Source: Lysobacteraceae bacterium (GTDB lineage Bacteria; Pseudomonadota; Gammaproteobacteria; Xanthomonadales; Xanthomonadaceae). From it: a stretch of 64,000 nt of DNA. The DNA lies in assembly GCA_016789405.1 (NCBI GenBank), contig JAEUPQ010000014.1:186001-250000 (forward strand), read 5' to 3'. How positions within the stretch are numbered: position 1 is the first letter of the stretch; every line of letters starts with the position of its first letter. The translations under genes and the position numbers were made by a program. The notes under the pieces are model-generated. The model was not told where the DNA came from. It searched no databases and saw only the letters and a list, made by a program, of their open reading frames with translations. Shown one piece after another: positions 27,875 through 37,052 of the stretch.

Positions 27875-29385
27875 ACGCCGCACCGACCTTCGACGCACTG
27901 ATCGACCGGATCGACGGCGATGCCATCCGCGTGCGCTGGACCGACGGTGCCTGGACCGGGCACGAATTCGCCGCACGCATCCGCGGTTTCGCCGACACGC
28001 TCGAAGGCGTGGGTGCGCAGCGCATCGCCAGTCGGCTCGACAACGGCCCGGAGTGGCTGGCGCTGGACCTTGCGATCCGCGCGCTCGGCCGCGTGCACGT
28101 GCCGTTGCCGACCTTCTTCACGCCCGAGCAGGTGGCGCACGCGCTCGCCAGCAGCGGCGCGGACACCCTGGTGGTGCCCGCCGCAGCGCCGGTGCCGGAT
28201 GCGTTCGCGGCGCTGCCCGCGCGCGCGCTGGGCGATGGCATGCGCGTGCTCCTGCTGCCGTCGCGGCCGGTGGCGCTGCCCGATGGCACGGTGGTCGTGA
28301 CCTTCACCTCCGGCACCACCGGCACGCCGAAAGGCGTCTGCCTGGATGCCGCCGCGCTGCTGGCCGTCGCAGCGTCGCTGGCCGAGGCCGCGCGTCCGCT
28401 CTCGCCGAAACGCCATCTCTGCCTGATGCCGCTGTCGACCCTGCTCGAGAACGTCGGCGGCCTGTACGCGGCGCTGCTGTCCGACGCAGAGATCGTGGTG
28501 CCGTCGCTGGGCGAGATCGGCTACAGCGGCGCGGCGGGACTCGACATCCCGACCCTGCTCGCCTGCCTGCATCGCCATCGTCCGGACAGCGCGATCCTGT
28601 TGCCGCAATTGCTGCTCGCGCTGGTCATGGCGGCCGAGCGCGGCCTGTCGCTGCCCGATTCGTTCAAGTTCCTCGCGGTGGGCGGCGGTCGCGTCGGCGA
28701 GACGCTGGTCGCACGCGCCGAGGCGGTCGGCCTGCCGGTGCATGAAGGCTACGGCCTCAGCGAATGCGCATCGGTGGTCTGCCTCAACCGACCCGGTGCG
28801 ATGCGCGCCGGCAGCGTCGGTCGCCCGCTGCCGCATGCCCGCGTCACCGAACGCAACGGCGAACTGCATGTCGAAGGCGTGCGCATGCTCGGCTATCTCG
28901 GCGACGACACGCCGGCCGAAGGTCCCATCGCCACCGGCGACCTCGGCCACATCGATGCCGACGGCTACGTGCACATCACCGGTCGGCGCAAGCACCTGTT
29001 CATCACCGCGTTTGGTCGCAACGTGTCGCCGGAATGGGTGGAAAGCGAGCTGTTGCAGCATCCGGCCTTCGCCCAGGCCGTGGTCCACGGCGAAGCGCGG
29101 CCGTTCAACATCGCCATCGCCTGGCCGCGCGATCCCGCCGCGGACGACGACGCACTGCGCGCCGCGCTCGACGACATCAACCGCGCGCTGCCCGACTACG
29201 CCCAGGTCCGCGACATCGTGCGGGCCGACGCACCCTTCACCTTCGCCGACGGCCTGCTGACCAGCAACGGCCGTCCGCGGCGCGACGCCATCCTCGCGCG
29301 CCATGCCGATGCCGTCGACGCCTGCTACGCGCGCCATGCGTCCGAACCCGCCTTCTTCGATCACCGCCAGGAATCCGCCGCATGA
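27871..29385 (+). CDS. AMP-binding (adenylate-forming) enzyme, acyl/aryl ligase-like
   Basis: A 504-residue ANL-superfamily protein. Core motifs are FTSGTTGTPKG (about 147), EGYGLSE near 290, and GDLGHIDADGYVHITGR leading into RRKHLFITAFGRNVSP. It should activate a carboxylic acid as an acyl adenylate and perhaps pass it to CoA, a carrier or an amine. The A10 region reads LTSNGRPRR: the usual catalytic Lys of G-K-x-x-R is Arg, so the second half-reaction may be altered. Start and stop both overlap neighbours by ATGA. Confidence 0.85.
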   Translation: MNAAPTFDALIDRIDGDAIRVRWTDGAWTGHEFAARIRGFADTLEGVGAQRIASRLDNGPEWLALDLAIRALGRVHVPLPTFFTPEQVAHALASSGADTLVVPAAAPVPDAFAALPARALGDGMRVLLLPSRPVALPDGTVVVTFTSGTTGTPKGVCLDAAALLAVAASLAEAARPLSPKRHLCLMPLSTLLENVGGLYAALLSDAEIVVPSLGEIGYSGAAGLDIPTLLACLHRHRPDSAILLPQLLLALVMAAERGLSLPDSFKFLAVGGGRVGETLVARAEAVGLPVHEGYGLSECASVVCLNRPGAMRAGSVGRPLPHARVTERNGELHVEGVRMLGYLGDDTPAEGPIATGDLGHIDADGYVHITGRRKHLFITAFGRNVSPEWVESELLQHPAFAQAVVHGEARPFNIAIAWPRDPAADDDALRAALDDINRALPDYAQVRDIVRADAPFTFADGLLTSNGRPRRDAILARHADAVDACYARHASEPAFFDHRQESAA

Positions 29386-30110
29386 CCACCGCCGCATCGA
29401 ATGCCGTGTCCAACGATCGCATGCCCTTCCACGACCGGCTGCTCGACGAGACCCGCTCCGAGCGTGCTTCGCTGCTGTCGATCCCGATCATCCAGGAAGC
29501 ACTCGCGGGCCACATCCGCCGCGAGGACTACATCGCCTTCCTCACCGAGGCATTCCACCACGTGCGCCATACCGTGCCGCTGCTGATGGCCTGCGGTGCG
29601 CGCCTGCCCGCGCGGCTCGAATGGCTGCGTACCGCGGTCGGCGAGTACATCGAAGAGGAAATGGGCCACCACGAATGGATCCTCGACGATCTCGCCGCTT
29701 GCGGCGCCGATCGCGATGCCAGCGAACGGTCCCAGCCGGCCGAGGCCACCGAACTGATGGTCGCCTATGCCTACGACACCATCGCGCGCGGCAACCCGGT
29801 CGGGTTCTTCGGCATGGTGCTGGTGCTGGAAGGCACCAGTGTCGCGCTTGCCACGCGTGCTGCGGAAACGATCGAAACCAGCCTCGGCCTGCCGCGCAAC
29901 GCCTTCACCTACCTGCGTTCCCACGGCGACCTCGACGTCGAGCACACCGGCTTCTACGAGCGGCTGATGAACCAGCTCGACGACGAGGACGATCGCCGTG
30001 CGGTCGTCCACGCGGCGAAGCGCTTCTACAAACTCTACGGCGATGTGTTCCGCACGCTGCGCGAGGGGCGCGAACTGGCGCCGCGCGACGCCGTGCAGGA
30101 GGCCGCATGA
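29382..30110 (+). CDS. TenA/heme-oxygenase-like (putative diiron) protein
   Basis: A 242-residue all-helical protein of the TenA/Haem_oxygenase_2 type. Candidate metal ligands lie in TEAFHHVRH (about residue 55), EEEMGHHEWILDD (about 90-100), LVLEGTS, and DLDVEHTGFYERL (about 184-195). This Glu/His spacing resembles heme-oxygenase-like diiron enzymes that oxidise or decarboxylate acyl and amino-acid substrates, rather than thiaminase (no catalytic Cys is apparent). Lying between a ligase and an SDR, it probably modifies the activated acyl product. Confidence 0.75.
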   Translation: MTTAASNAVSNDRMPFHDRLLDETRSERASLLSIPIIQEALAGHIRREDYIAFLTEAFHHVRHTVPLLMACGARLPARLEWLRTAVGEYIEEEMGHHEWILDDLAACGADRDASERSQPAEATELMVAYAYDTIARGNPVGFFGMVLVLEGTSVALATRAAETIETSLGLPRNAFTYLRSHGDLDVEHTGFYERLMNQLDDEDDRRAVVHAAKRFYKLYGDVFRTLREGRELAPRDAVQEAA

Positions 30111-30901
30111 TCGCGCTCAAGGACCGCACCGTATTGCTGACCGGTGCCAGCGGTGGAATCGGTTCCGCCCTGTGCGATGCGTTGGTGGGCGTCGGCGCGC
30201 GCGTGGTCGCCGTCGGTCGCAACGAGGCCCGTCTCCGTGCCCTCGCGTCCCGGCATGCACCGGGGCGTGTGGTGCCGCTGGTGGCGGACCTCGCGGCCGA
30301 TGGCGGCCCCGCGCGCGTCGTCGACCTCGTCTCCCGACTGCAGCCGACGCCGTCGGTGGTCGTGCTCGCGCACGCCCAGGGCGCGTTCGGCCTGTTCGAC
30401 GAGGCCTCGCCCGAGGCCCTGGAGGCCCTGGTGCGCACCAACCTGGTCGCGCCGATGACACTCATCCATGGCCTGCTGCCGCTGCTGCGCGCGCATCCGC
30501 AGGCCTCGGTGGTCGCGGTCGGTTCCACCTTCGGCAGCCTCGCGTTTCCCGGCTTCGCCGCCTACAGCGCCAGCAAGTTCGGCTTGCGCGGCCTGATGGA
30601 AGGCCTGGCACGCGAACACGCCGATACCTCCCTGCGCTTCCAGTACCTGTCGCCGCGCGCGACCCGCACCGCCTTCAACACGCCGCAGGTCGATGCGATG
30701 AACCGCGAGATGAAGGTGGCGCAGGACGAGCCGGCCGATGTCGCTGCGCAATTGGTGGCAGCGATCGTCAGCGGCCGGCGTCGCATGCAGATCGGCTGGC
30801 CGGAAAAACTCTTCGCCCGCATCAACGGCGTGCTGCCCGGCCTGGTCGACCGCAACCTCGCCGCGCAACTGCCCATCGTCCGTCGCCACGCACGACCCTG
30901 A
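30107..30901 (+). CDS. Short-chain dehydrogenase/reductase
   Basis: A 264-residue SDR with TGASGGIG (residues 12-19), VALGRNEAR-type NADP-binding turn (VGRNEARL), the catalytic VGSTFG serine and YSASKFGLRG. Its C-terminal RMQIGWPEKLFARINGVLPG, with a hydrophobic stretch, resembles membrane-associated acyl-chain reductases. It is the fourth member of the overlapping chain (ATGA at 30107). Confidence 0.88.
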   Translation: MIALKDRTVLLTGASGGIGSALCDALVGVGARVVAVGRNEARLRALASRHAPGRVVPLVADLAADGGPARVVDLVSRLQPTPSVVVLAHAQGAFGLFDEASPEALEALVRTNLVAPMTLIHGLLPLLRAHPQASVVAVGSTFGSLAFPGFAAYSASKFGLRGLMEGLAREHADTSLRFQYLSPRATRTAFNTPQVDAMNREMKVAQDEPADVAAQLVAAIVSGRRRMQIGWPEKLFARINGVLPGLVDRNLAAQLPIVRRHARP

Positions 30902-30955
30902 TCCCGACCGGCGCAGTCCGGCATCCCTCACCACCGACGCATGCAGGAGACTTCC

Positions 30956-31621
30956 ATGCACACCTTCCGCAACCGCCTCATCGCCACCGCGCTCGGCGCC
31001 GCCCTGCTCGCAGCCTCTGCGACCGTGCTCGCCGGCGATCTCGCGCCCCAGGTCGCCGCCGTGCGCGACCGCTGGGCCGAGGTCAACTACACCACCCCGA
31101 AGGCGCAGCGCGAAGCCGCGTTCGAAGCCCTCGCAAAGCAGGCCGCCGGCGTGAAGGCCGCGCAGCCGAAGGACGCTGCCGCGCTGATCTGGGAAGGCAT
31201 CGTGCTGTCCAGCCATGCCGGCGAGCGCGGCGGCATCGGCGCGCTGGGCCTGGCCAAGCAGGCGCGCGCCGATTTCGAACAGGCGCTCAAGCTCGACCCC
31301 GACGCGCTGGAAGGCTCGGCCTATACCAGTCTCGGCGTGCTGTATTACCAGGTGCCGGGCTGGCCGGTGGGTTTCGGCAACGACGACAAGGCCCGCGAAC
31401 TGCTGCTCAAGGGTCTGAAGGTCAATCCCAACGGCATCGACCCGAACTATTTCTACGGCGACTTCCTGCGCGACCAGGGCGACTGGAAGGGCGCGGCCGC
31501 CGCGCTGGAGAAAGCCCTCGCCGCGCCCGCGCGACCGGGCCGCGAAGTGGCCGACCAGGGCCGGCGCAAGGAAGCCGCTGCGCTGCTGGCGAAGGTCCGC
31601 GCGCACCTTGCCGCACGCTGA
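30956..31621 (+). CDS. Periplasmic TPR-like protein
   Basis: A 221-residue exported protein: signal peptide about 1-27 (ending VLAGD) then helical repeats (ARADFEQALKLDPDALEG, GDWKGAAAALEKAL). The form resembles the TatT-like periplasmic TPR partner of lipid/solute uptake systems. AGGAG precedes the ATG at 30956; an in-frame ATG at 30941 is less likely. It lies 54 bp after the SDR and 21 bp before the response regulator, so it connects the biosynthetic genes with the two-component system. Confidence 0.75.
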   Translation: MHTFRNRLIATALGAALLAASATVLAGDLAPQVAAVRDRWAEVNYTTPKAQREAAFEALAKQAAGVKAAQPKDAAALIWEGIVLSSHAGERGGIGALGLAKQARADFEQALKLDPDALEGSAYTSLGVLYYQVPGWPVGFGNDDKARELLLKGLKVNPNGIDPNYFYGDFLRDQGDWKGAAAALEKALAAPARPGREVADQGRRKEAAALLAKVRAHLAAR

Positions 31622-31642
31622 GCCGAAGCGGACACTGGCGCC

Positions 31643-32341
31643 ATGCGCATCCTGCTGGTCGAAGACGACGAGTCGCTGGGCGAAGGTCTCCGCACCGCGC
31701 TGCGGCGCGCGGCCTATGCCGTCGACTGGTTGCGCGATGGCGCCAGCGCGCTGGCGGCGATCCGCGACGGAGGCTTCGACCTGGTGGTGCTCGACCTCGG
31801 CCTGCCGCACGTCGATGGCATCGAGGTCATCCGCCAGGCGCGCCGCGCGGGTGCCGATGTCCCCATCCTGGTGCTGAGCGCGCGCGAGCGGTCCCGCGAC
31901 CGCACGCTCGGCCTCGATGCCGGTGCCGACGACTACCTGGGCAAACCCTTCGACGTCCAGGAGCTGCTCGCGCGGGTGCGCGCGCAGCTGCGGCGCAGCG
32001 TCGGTCGCGCCACGCCACTGCTGCGCTTCGGCGCACTCGAACTGGATCCGGTGCAGCTCGCGGTGACCTGGCGCGGTCGCTCCGTCGACCTGCCGCGCCG
32101 CGAGTTCGCGCTGCTGCGCCTGCTGATGGAGCAGCGCGGCCGGCCGATCACCCGCGAATCCGCGCAACAGCGGCTCTACGGCTGGGACGAGGACGTGGCC
32201 AGCAATGCGCTCGACGTCCATGTCCACGCGCTGCGACGCAAGCTCGATCCCGCATTGATCCGCACCCTGCGCGGCGTCGGTTACGCGCTCGACGAACAGG
32301 TCGCGCAGGCCAGTGCGGTGCAGGGTGGCGACGCCGCCTGA
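31643..32341 (+). CDS. OmpR/PhoB-family response regulator
   Basis: A 232-residue regulator. The receiver starts MRILLVEDDESLGEG (Asp9/10), with phosphoacceptor Asp51 in VVLDLGLP and Lys in GKPFD near 101. The winged-helix domain (about 128-225) has LPRREFALLRLLME and NALDVHVHALRRKL. It is closest to QseB/PmrA-type regulators. A kinase gene follows after 67 bp. Confidence 0.92.
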   Translation: MRILLVEDDESLGEGLRTALRRAAYAVDWLRDGASALAAIRDGGFDLVVLDLGLPHVDGIEVIRQARRAGADVPILVLSARERSRDRTLGLDAGADDYLGKPFDVQELLARVRAQLRRSVGRATPLLRFGALELDPVQLAVTWRGRSVDLPRREFALLRLLMEQRGRPITRESAQQRLYGWDEDVASNALDVHVHALRRKLDPALIRTLRGVGYALDEQVAQASAVQGGDAA

Positions 32342-32408
32342 TCCGGGCCCGGAGACCGGGTCGGGACGCGTGCTGGACGCACCGCCGCGGATGCGCTGAA
32401 CTGCCGTC

Positions 32409-33812
32409 ATGTCATCGATCCGTCGCGCCCTCCTGCTCTCGATCATCGGCACCACGACCCTGGTGCTGCTGATCGCCGCCGCCTTCAGCTACCGCAGCGG
32501 CCTGCGCGAGGCCGACGAACTGTTCGATGCCAAGCTCGCGCATTCCTCGCGCGTGCTCATGAGCCTGATGGACGCGCCGCTGGCCGAACTGCCCGAGCGC
32601 AGGCCCGGTGCCGCCACCGACGCCCCGCTGGTGGTGAAGGTCTGGCACGGCAACGCCGGTGGCGAAGACGACGATCCCGCCCAGTCCACCGGACACGTGT
32701 ACGAAACCAAGCTGGCGTTCCAGGTGCGCGATACCGGCGGCATCGTGCTGCTGCGCTCGGAAAGCGGCCCGGCGCGTCCGCTCGCACCGCTGGCGCCCGG
32801 ATTCGGCAACGTGGTGATCGATGGCGAGCACTGGCGCACCTTCACCCTGCAGTCGCCCGGTGGACGCTGGTACCAGTCCGGCGAACTGGCCGGTATCCGC
32901 GCCGAGATCGCCGAGGAAATCGCCTTCGGCACCATGCTGCCGCTGCTGCTCGCGCTGCCGCTGCTGGCGATCCTTGCGTGGCTCGCGGTCGACTGGGCCT
33001 GCGGCAGCCTGCGCCGGGTGTCGGACGCGGTGGACCAGCGCGTGCCGGAGCGGATGGCGCCGATCGCGCTGTCGCGCGTGCCTCGGGAAATCGCCGCGAT
33101 CATCGGCGCCGTGAATGGCCTGCTCGAACGGCTCCAGCAGGCCCTGTCCCGCGAGAAGCGCTTCACCGCCGATGCCGCGCACGAACTGCGCACGCCGATC
33201 GCCGCGCTCAAGCTGCACGCCTACAACCTCGCCCACGCTGCCGATGCCGACGAACGCGCGCAGTCGCAGCAGCGGCTGGATGCCGGCATCGCGCGCATGG
33301 AGCGCCTGGTCGCGCAGCTGCTGGCGCTGAGCCGGATCGAGAGCGATGCGCCGCCGGCGACCGCGCCGGCGGTGCCGGTCGACCTCGCCGATGTCGCACG
33401 GCGCTGCCGCGATGATGTCCTCGCCGCCACCGGCATCGACGATGCACGCATCCGCCTCGATCTGGCACCGGTGGCCGTGACCGGCGACGAACTGCTGGTC
33501 GACGCGGTGGTGCGCAATCTCGTCGACAACGCCGTGCGCTATGCCGCGCGCGGCGAGGTCTCGGTGCGCATCGGCCGCGAAGGCGACCGCGCGATGCTGG
33601 TGGTCGAGGATGCCGGTCCCGGCATTCCCGAGGACGCGCGCGCGCGGGTGTTCTCGCGCTTCCAACGCGAACTGGGCAGCGGCGTCGAAGGCAGCGGCCT
33701 CGGTCTGTCGATCGTCGCCGAGGCCCTGCAGCGCCTCGGCGGCACGATCGTGCTGGATGCCTCGCCCGCGCTCGGCGGGCTGCGCGCCACGGTGACCTTG
33801 CCGGTGGCTTAG
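32409..33812 (+). CDS. Sensor histidine kinase, QseC/PmrB-like
   Basis: A 467-residue membrane kinase with TM1 about 9-29, a periplasmic region of about 145 residues, and TM2 about 178-198. Then come a HAMP-like linker, H-box ADAAHELRTPIAALK with His258, N-box NLVDNAVRYA, G boxes VEDAGPGIPEDA and GSGLGLSIV. Partner of the preceding regulator. The periplasmic part is Asp/Glu rich around residue 80 (GGEDDDPA), which might sense cations. Confidence 0.9.
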   Translation: MSSIRRALLLSIIGTTTLVLLIAAAFSYRSGLREADELFDAKLAHSSRVLMSLMDAPLAELPERRPGAATDAPLVVKVWHGNAGGEDDDPAQSTGHVYETKLAFQVRDTGGIVLLRSESGPARPLAPLAPGFGNVVIDGEHWRTFTLQSPGGRWYQSGELAGIRAEIAEEIAFGTMLPLLLALPLLAILAWLAVDWACGSLRRVSDAVDQRVPERMAPIALSRVPREIAAIIGAVNGLLERLQQALSREKRFTADAAHELRTPIAALKLHAYNLAHAADADERAQSQQRLDAGIARMERLVAQLLALSRIESDAPPATAPAVPVDLADVARRCRDDVLAATGIDDARIRLDLAPVAVTGDELLVDAVVRNLVDNAVRYAARGEVSVRIGREGDRAMLVVEDAGPGIPEDARARVFSRFQRELGSGVEGSGLGLSIVAEALQRLGGTIVLDASPALGGLRATVTLPVA

Positions 33813-33822
33813 CTGCAAGCGC

Positions 33823-36165
33823 TCATTGCCAGTCGTAGCGCAGTTCCGCCACCCAGGTGCGCTGGGTGTAGGGATGGAAATTCCAGTAGGTGCGGTCGTT
33901 GAGGTTGTCCACGCCCAGCGCGAGGCCCCAGTGTTCGTCGGGACGCCAGCGCGCGCGCAGGTCCATGACGAAGAACGGGCTGGTGCCGGTGTAGGCGTCG
34001 CCGTTGGGGTCGCTGTTGTCCAGCGTGTTGAACTGCTGGCCGCTGTAGCGCGCGCCGGCGGTGAACTGCCACTGCGCGCTGGGCGTGTAGCTGGCCAGCA
34101 GGTTGGCGCGCCAGTGCGGCACGCGCGGCTGCCACTTGCCTTCGCTGGCGGGAAAGTTCGGGTTCTCGCGGATGATCGAGTCGGCGAAGGTCACGCTGCC
34201 GGTGAGGTCGAGTCCTTCGATGCCCAGGTCGCGCCACTCGCCGGCCAGTTCCACGCCGGTGGTGCGGATCGCGTCGACGTTCTGGATGTTGGTGATGGTC
34301 GGCGTCACCAGCACGTTGGTCTGCGAATACAGCGCGTCGCGGGTGCGCTCGTGGAACACGGTCGCGCGCAGCCTGCCCCGCATTCCACTGGATGATCCCA
34401 GTGCGTGGACCAGCGACAGTTCCGATGTCGTCGAGCGCTCGGCCTTCAGGTCCGGATCGTTGTTGACCACGCTGCCGGCGACCAGCGAACCCTGGTACAG
34501 CTCGCTCACCGTCGGGAAGCGCACCGCGCGTCCGACCGAGGCCTGCAGGGAGGTATCCGGCGTGAACGCGAAGGCCAGCGCGGCCTTCGGCGACAGCCCC
34601 GTTTCGCGGCGTTCGGCGAAGCGCGAGACCGTGGTGGCGTTGGCCAGCAGGCCGTCGTGCGCGCGCCAGCGGTCGAAGCGCAGGCCGAAGGTGCCGGTCC
34701 AGCGCTCCGACCAGCGCCAGGTGTCCTGCGCGAACGCGCCGGTCAGCGCGGCCTTGCCGCCGAAGGCCGAGAAGCGCGCGCCCGGCGCGCCGCGCAGCCA
34801 GTCGCTGGTGTCGTGCACGGCCGTGTCGAGCGTGAAACGGTCGTCCTGCACGCCGAACTCGACCACGTGCGCATCGTTCGGTCGCCACACGAGGTGCGCG
34901 TTCGCGCTGCGCCAGCCGGTGCCGTCGCTGTCGGCGATGCGCCCGGCGCCGCCGGTGTCGGCGACCGGTCGCGCCACCGTCGGCGAACGCACGCGATCGC
35001 GCACGTAGTCGTAGCGGCTCACCGCCAGGGTGAAGTCGAGCGTCCTGCCGCTGCTGCGCTTGAGCGCAAGGCCGTGCATGCGATGTTCCAGATCAGCCTT
35101 CTGCAGGCTGATCGCGGTTGCCGGCAATGCGTAGCGGCGTCCGTCGATCAGCACGTTGCCGCTGTAGACCGGGTTGCCGGCGGCGTCGCGCAGCCAGGTT
35201 TCGGAATCGCGGAAGACATCGTTGCGCCAGGTGCCGAAGGTGTAGCTCAGGCGCAGGTCGTCATTGAAGTCGTAGGCGAGCTTGAGCTTGGCGTGTTCCT
35301 GTTCGGTCTCGACGATGCTGCTCGCGCCGAGCAGATACCACGGCTGGTTGCGCGGATTGCGCGCAGACACCGCACCGGTGACCGGCGTGCCGCTGCCAGA
35401 CGTGCCGGTGGACTGCAGCAAGTTGGCGAACACCATCGGATGGCCTTCGCTGTCCAGGCGGTTCACCGCCAGCCAGGCCGAGAACGCGCCCCAGCGGTCG
35501 CCGATCGAGGCGCTGGCCTGGGTGCTGTCGTAGCTCTCGCGGCTGCGATACAGCTCGAAATCCTGATGGTGATGGCCCAGCTTCGCGTGCGCTTCGAAAG
35601 ATTGCGGCATGCGCGTGACGTAATCGACCACGGCGCCGACCGAATTGCCCGGATACGCTGCCGAGAACGGCCCGTACAGCACGTCGACACGGGCGATCTC
35701 CTCCGGTGCTACCAGGCCCCAGCGTGGCGTGAACGTCGCGCCGTTGCCGAGCAGGTTCGACAGCAGGATGCCGTCGGCATAGATCAGCGATCGCGCGCTG
35801 TTGCCGGTGCCCGAGGCACGGGTGGCCAGCACCGCGTGGTCGAAGTCGCCGACGTAGCGCTTGCGCACCAGCAGGCTCGGGAAATACTTCAGCACGTCCT
35901 CGGCGTCGATCGCATTGATCGTCGCCTCCGCCTCGTCGCCGGTGATGCCTTCCATGGTGGTCGGGATCTGCGTCGGCAGCGAGGTCGGCCGCACGCCGGT
36001 GACGGTGATCGTGCCGAGCGTGCGCGTCGTCTGCGCATCGTCCCCGCTGTCGTCGGGCGCGGCCTTGTCCGATACAGCCTCATCCGGTGCGGTCGGCGAA
36101 TCGGCGCGGGCCGCAACAGCCGGCGGGGCAAGGGCGAGCGCGAGGAAGAGCGGGGCGTGGCGCAT
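33823..36165 (-). CDS. TonB-dependent outer-membrane receptor (copper context)
   Basis: A 780-residue receptor: signal peptide (MRHAPLFLALALAPPAVAARA), TonB-box-like TLGTITVTG near residue 50, plug domain (about 65-190: DVLKYFPSLLVRKRY, VDVLYGPFSAAYPGNSVGAVVDY), then a barrel ending in aromatic WVAELRYDWQ. The start follows from the signal peptide. It is divergent from a periplasmic copper chaperone, suggesting copper or copper-chelate uptake; siderophore-type ligands remain possible. Confidence 0.9.
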   Translation of the reverse strand: MRHAPLFLALALAPPAVAARADSPTAPDEAVSDKAAPDDSGDDAQTTRTLGTITVTGVRPTSLPTQIPTTMEGITGDEAEATINAIDAEDVLKYFPSLLVRKRYVGDFDHAVLATRASGTGNSARSLIYADGILLSNLLGNGATFTPRWGLVAPEEIARVDVLYGPFSAAYPGNSVGAVVDYVTRMPQSFEAHAKLGHHHQDFELYRSRESYDSTQASASIGDRWGAFSAWLAVNRLDSEGHPMVFANLLQSTGTSGSGTPVTGAVSARNPRNQPWYLLGASSIVETEQEHAKLKLAYDFNDDLRLSYTFGTWRNDVFRDSETWLRDAAGNPVYSGNVLIDGRRYALPATAISLQKADLEHRMHGLALKRSSGRTLDFTLAVSRYDYVRDRVRSPTVARPVADTGGAGRIADSDGTGWRSANAHLVWRPNDAHVVEFGVQDDRFTLDTAVHDTSDWLRGAPGARFSAFGGKAALTGAFAQDTWRWSERWTGTFGLRFDRWRAHDGLLANATTVSRFAERRETGLSPKAALAFAFTPDTSLQASVGRAVRFPTVSELYQGSLVAGSVVNNDPDLKAERSTTSELSLVHALGSSSGMRGRLRATVFHERTRDALYSQTNVLVTPTITNIQNVDAIRTTGVELAGEWRDLGIEGLDLTGSVTFADSIIRENPNFPASEGKWQPRVPHWRANLLASYTPSAQWQFTAGARYSGQQFNTLDNSDPNGDAYTGTSPFFVMDLRARWRPDEHWGLALGVDNLNDRTYWNFHPYTQRTWVAELRYDWQ

Positions 36166-36329
36166 GGGTGCGAAGTGGATGCCGTGAACGGGGCCGGTAT
36201 TGTCGAGAGCGGCCCGCCGCATCGCCTGCGGCAAAACGCCGCATCGGCAAGTGGCACGCTGGCGGCTTACGCTTGGAATGCGGCGACATGCAGCTCGTCG
36301 CTGTCCCTGATCGAGAGACGAGAGAGACG

Positions 36330-36455
36330 ATGATGTCGTGGTGGTCCGTCGGTGTGAGTCTGTGGTTGCTGTCCTGGGGCATGGGCCTGTCCGCCCGCAT
36401 GCTGGCGGACGCCGTGCCGCGCGCTTGGTGCCTGCTCGATGGGGAGGCGTCGTGA
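36330..36455 (+). CDS. Tiny hydrophobic ORF upstream of the copper chaperone
   Basis: A 41-residue ORF, MMSWWSVGVSLWLLSWGMG..., with one hydrophobic helix and a short tail. GAGAGA precedes its ATG, third positions are G/C rich, and its TGA overlaps the GTG of the copper chaperone (GTGA at 36452-36455). It may be a real small protein or a translational leader for the chaperone. Confidence 0.4.
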   Translation: MMSWWSVGVSLWLLSWGMGLSARMLADAVPRAWCLLDGEAS

Positions 36456-36943
36456 TTCGCCTGCAGGGCCGCATGGCTGCCGCAGGCATCGCGCTTGCGA
36501 TCGTGCTGTTCTCCGCCTGCGTGCCGGCTGGTGCGCAGCGCGTCGGCGAGCTGCGCATCGAGGATCCCTGGGTGCGCGCAACGCCGCCGGGCGCGGGCGT
36601 CACCGGCGGCTTCATGACCGTGCGCAATACAGGCGCGAAGGACGATCGCCTGCTGTCTGTGAGCAGCGCGGCGGTCGCGCGCGTCGAGATCCACGAGATG
36701 CGCCACGAGGACGGCATGATGCGCATGCGCCGGATCGATGCCGGGTTGCCGGTGAAGGCGGGTGCGAAGATCGAACTGGCCCCGGGTGGTTACCACCTCA
36801 TGCTGTTCGGCCCGAAACAGCCCTTCGTGGAAGGCGACGTGGTCGTCGCCACCGCCCGGTTCGAGAAGGCCGGCAACGTGGAGATCGCCTTCCGCGTGCG
36901 CGGCCTCGGCGCGAAGCGCGACGCCGGGCATCACGGGCACTGA
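36452..36943 (+). CDS. Periplasmic copper chaperone PCuAC-like
   Basis: A 163-residue exported protein: signal peptide with core AAAGIALAIVLFSACVPAGA, then a PCuAC fold with RIEDPWVRATPPGAG, EIHEMRHEDGMMRMRRID (Met/His copper-binding cluster) and LAPGGYHLMLFGPK. PCuAC proteins deliver Cu(I) to cytochrome oxidase. GGGGAG is 6 bp before the GTG start. A double-hairpin repeat follows. Confidence 0.9.
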   Translation: MIRLQGRMAAAGIALAIVLFSACVPAGAQRVGELRIEDPWVRATPPGAGVTGGFMTVRNTGAKDDRLLSVSSAAVARVEIHEMRHEDGMMRMRRIDAGLPVKAGAKIELAPGGYHLMLFGPKQPFVEGDVVVATARFEKAGNVEIAFRVRGLGAKRDAGHHGH

Positions 36944-36958
36944 GCCAATCCCACGCCT

Positions 36959-37028
36959 GTAGAGCGGAGCTTGCTCCGCTCATTTTTCTCGCGCCCATGA
37001 AGATCGAGCGGAGCAAGCTCCGCTCTAC
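36959..37028. repeat. REPIN-like double hairpin, family 1, copy 2
   Basis: The 23-bp arms at 36959-36981 and 37006-37028 are identical to those at 6895-6962, but the 24-bp loop is unrelated. Again between convergent genes (copper chaperone and RegA-type regulator). Confidence 0.8.
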
Positions 37029-37052
37029 AAAGACATCGAATACCCGGCGGCC

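Noticed and set aside
34405..36333. Plus-strand 642-codon frame opposite the TonB receptor
   Set aside because: Antisense shadow with no recognisable domain.
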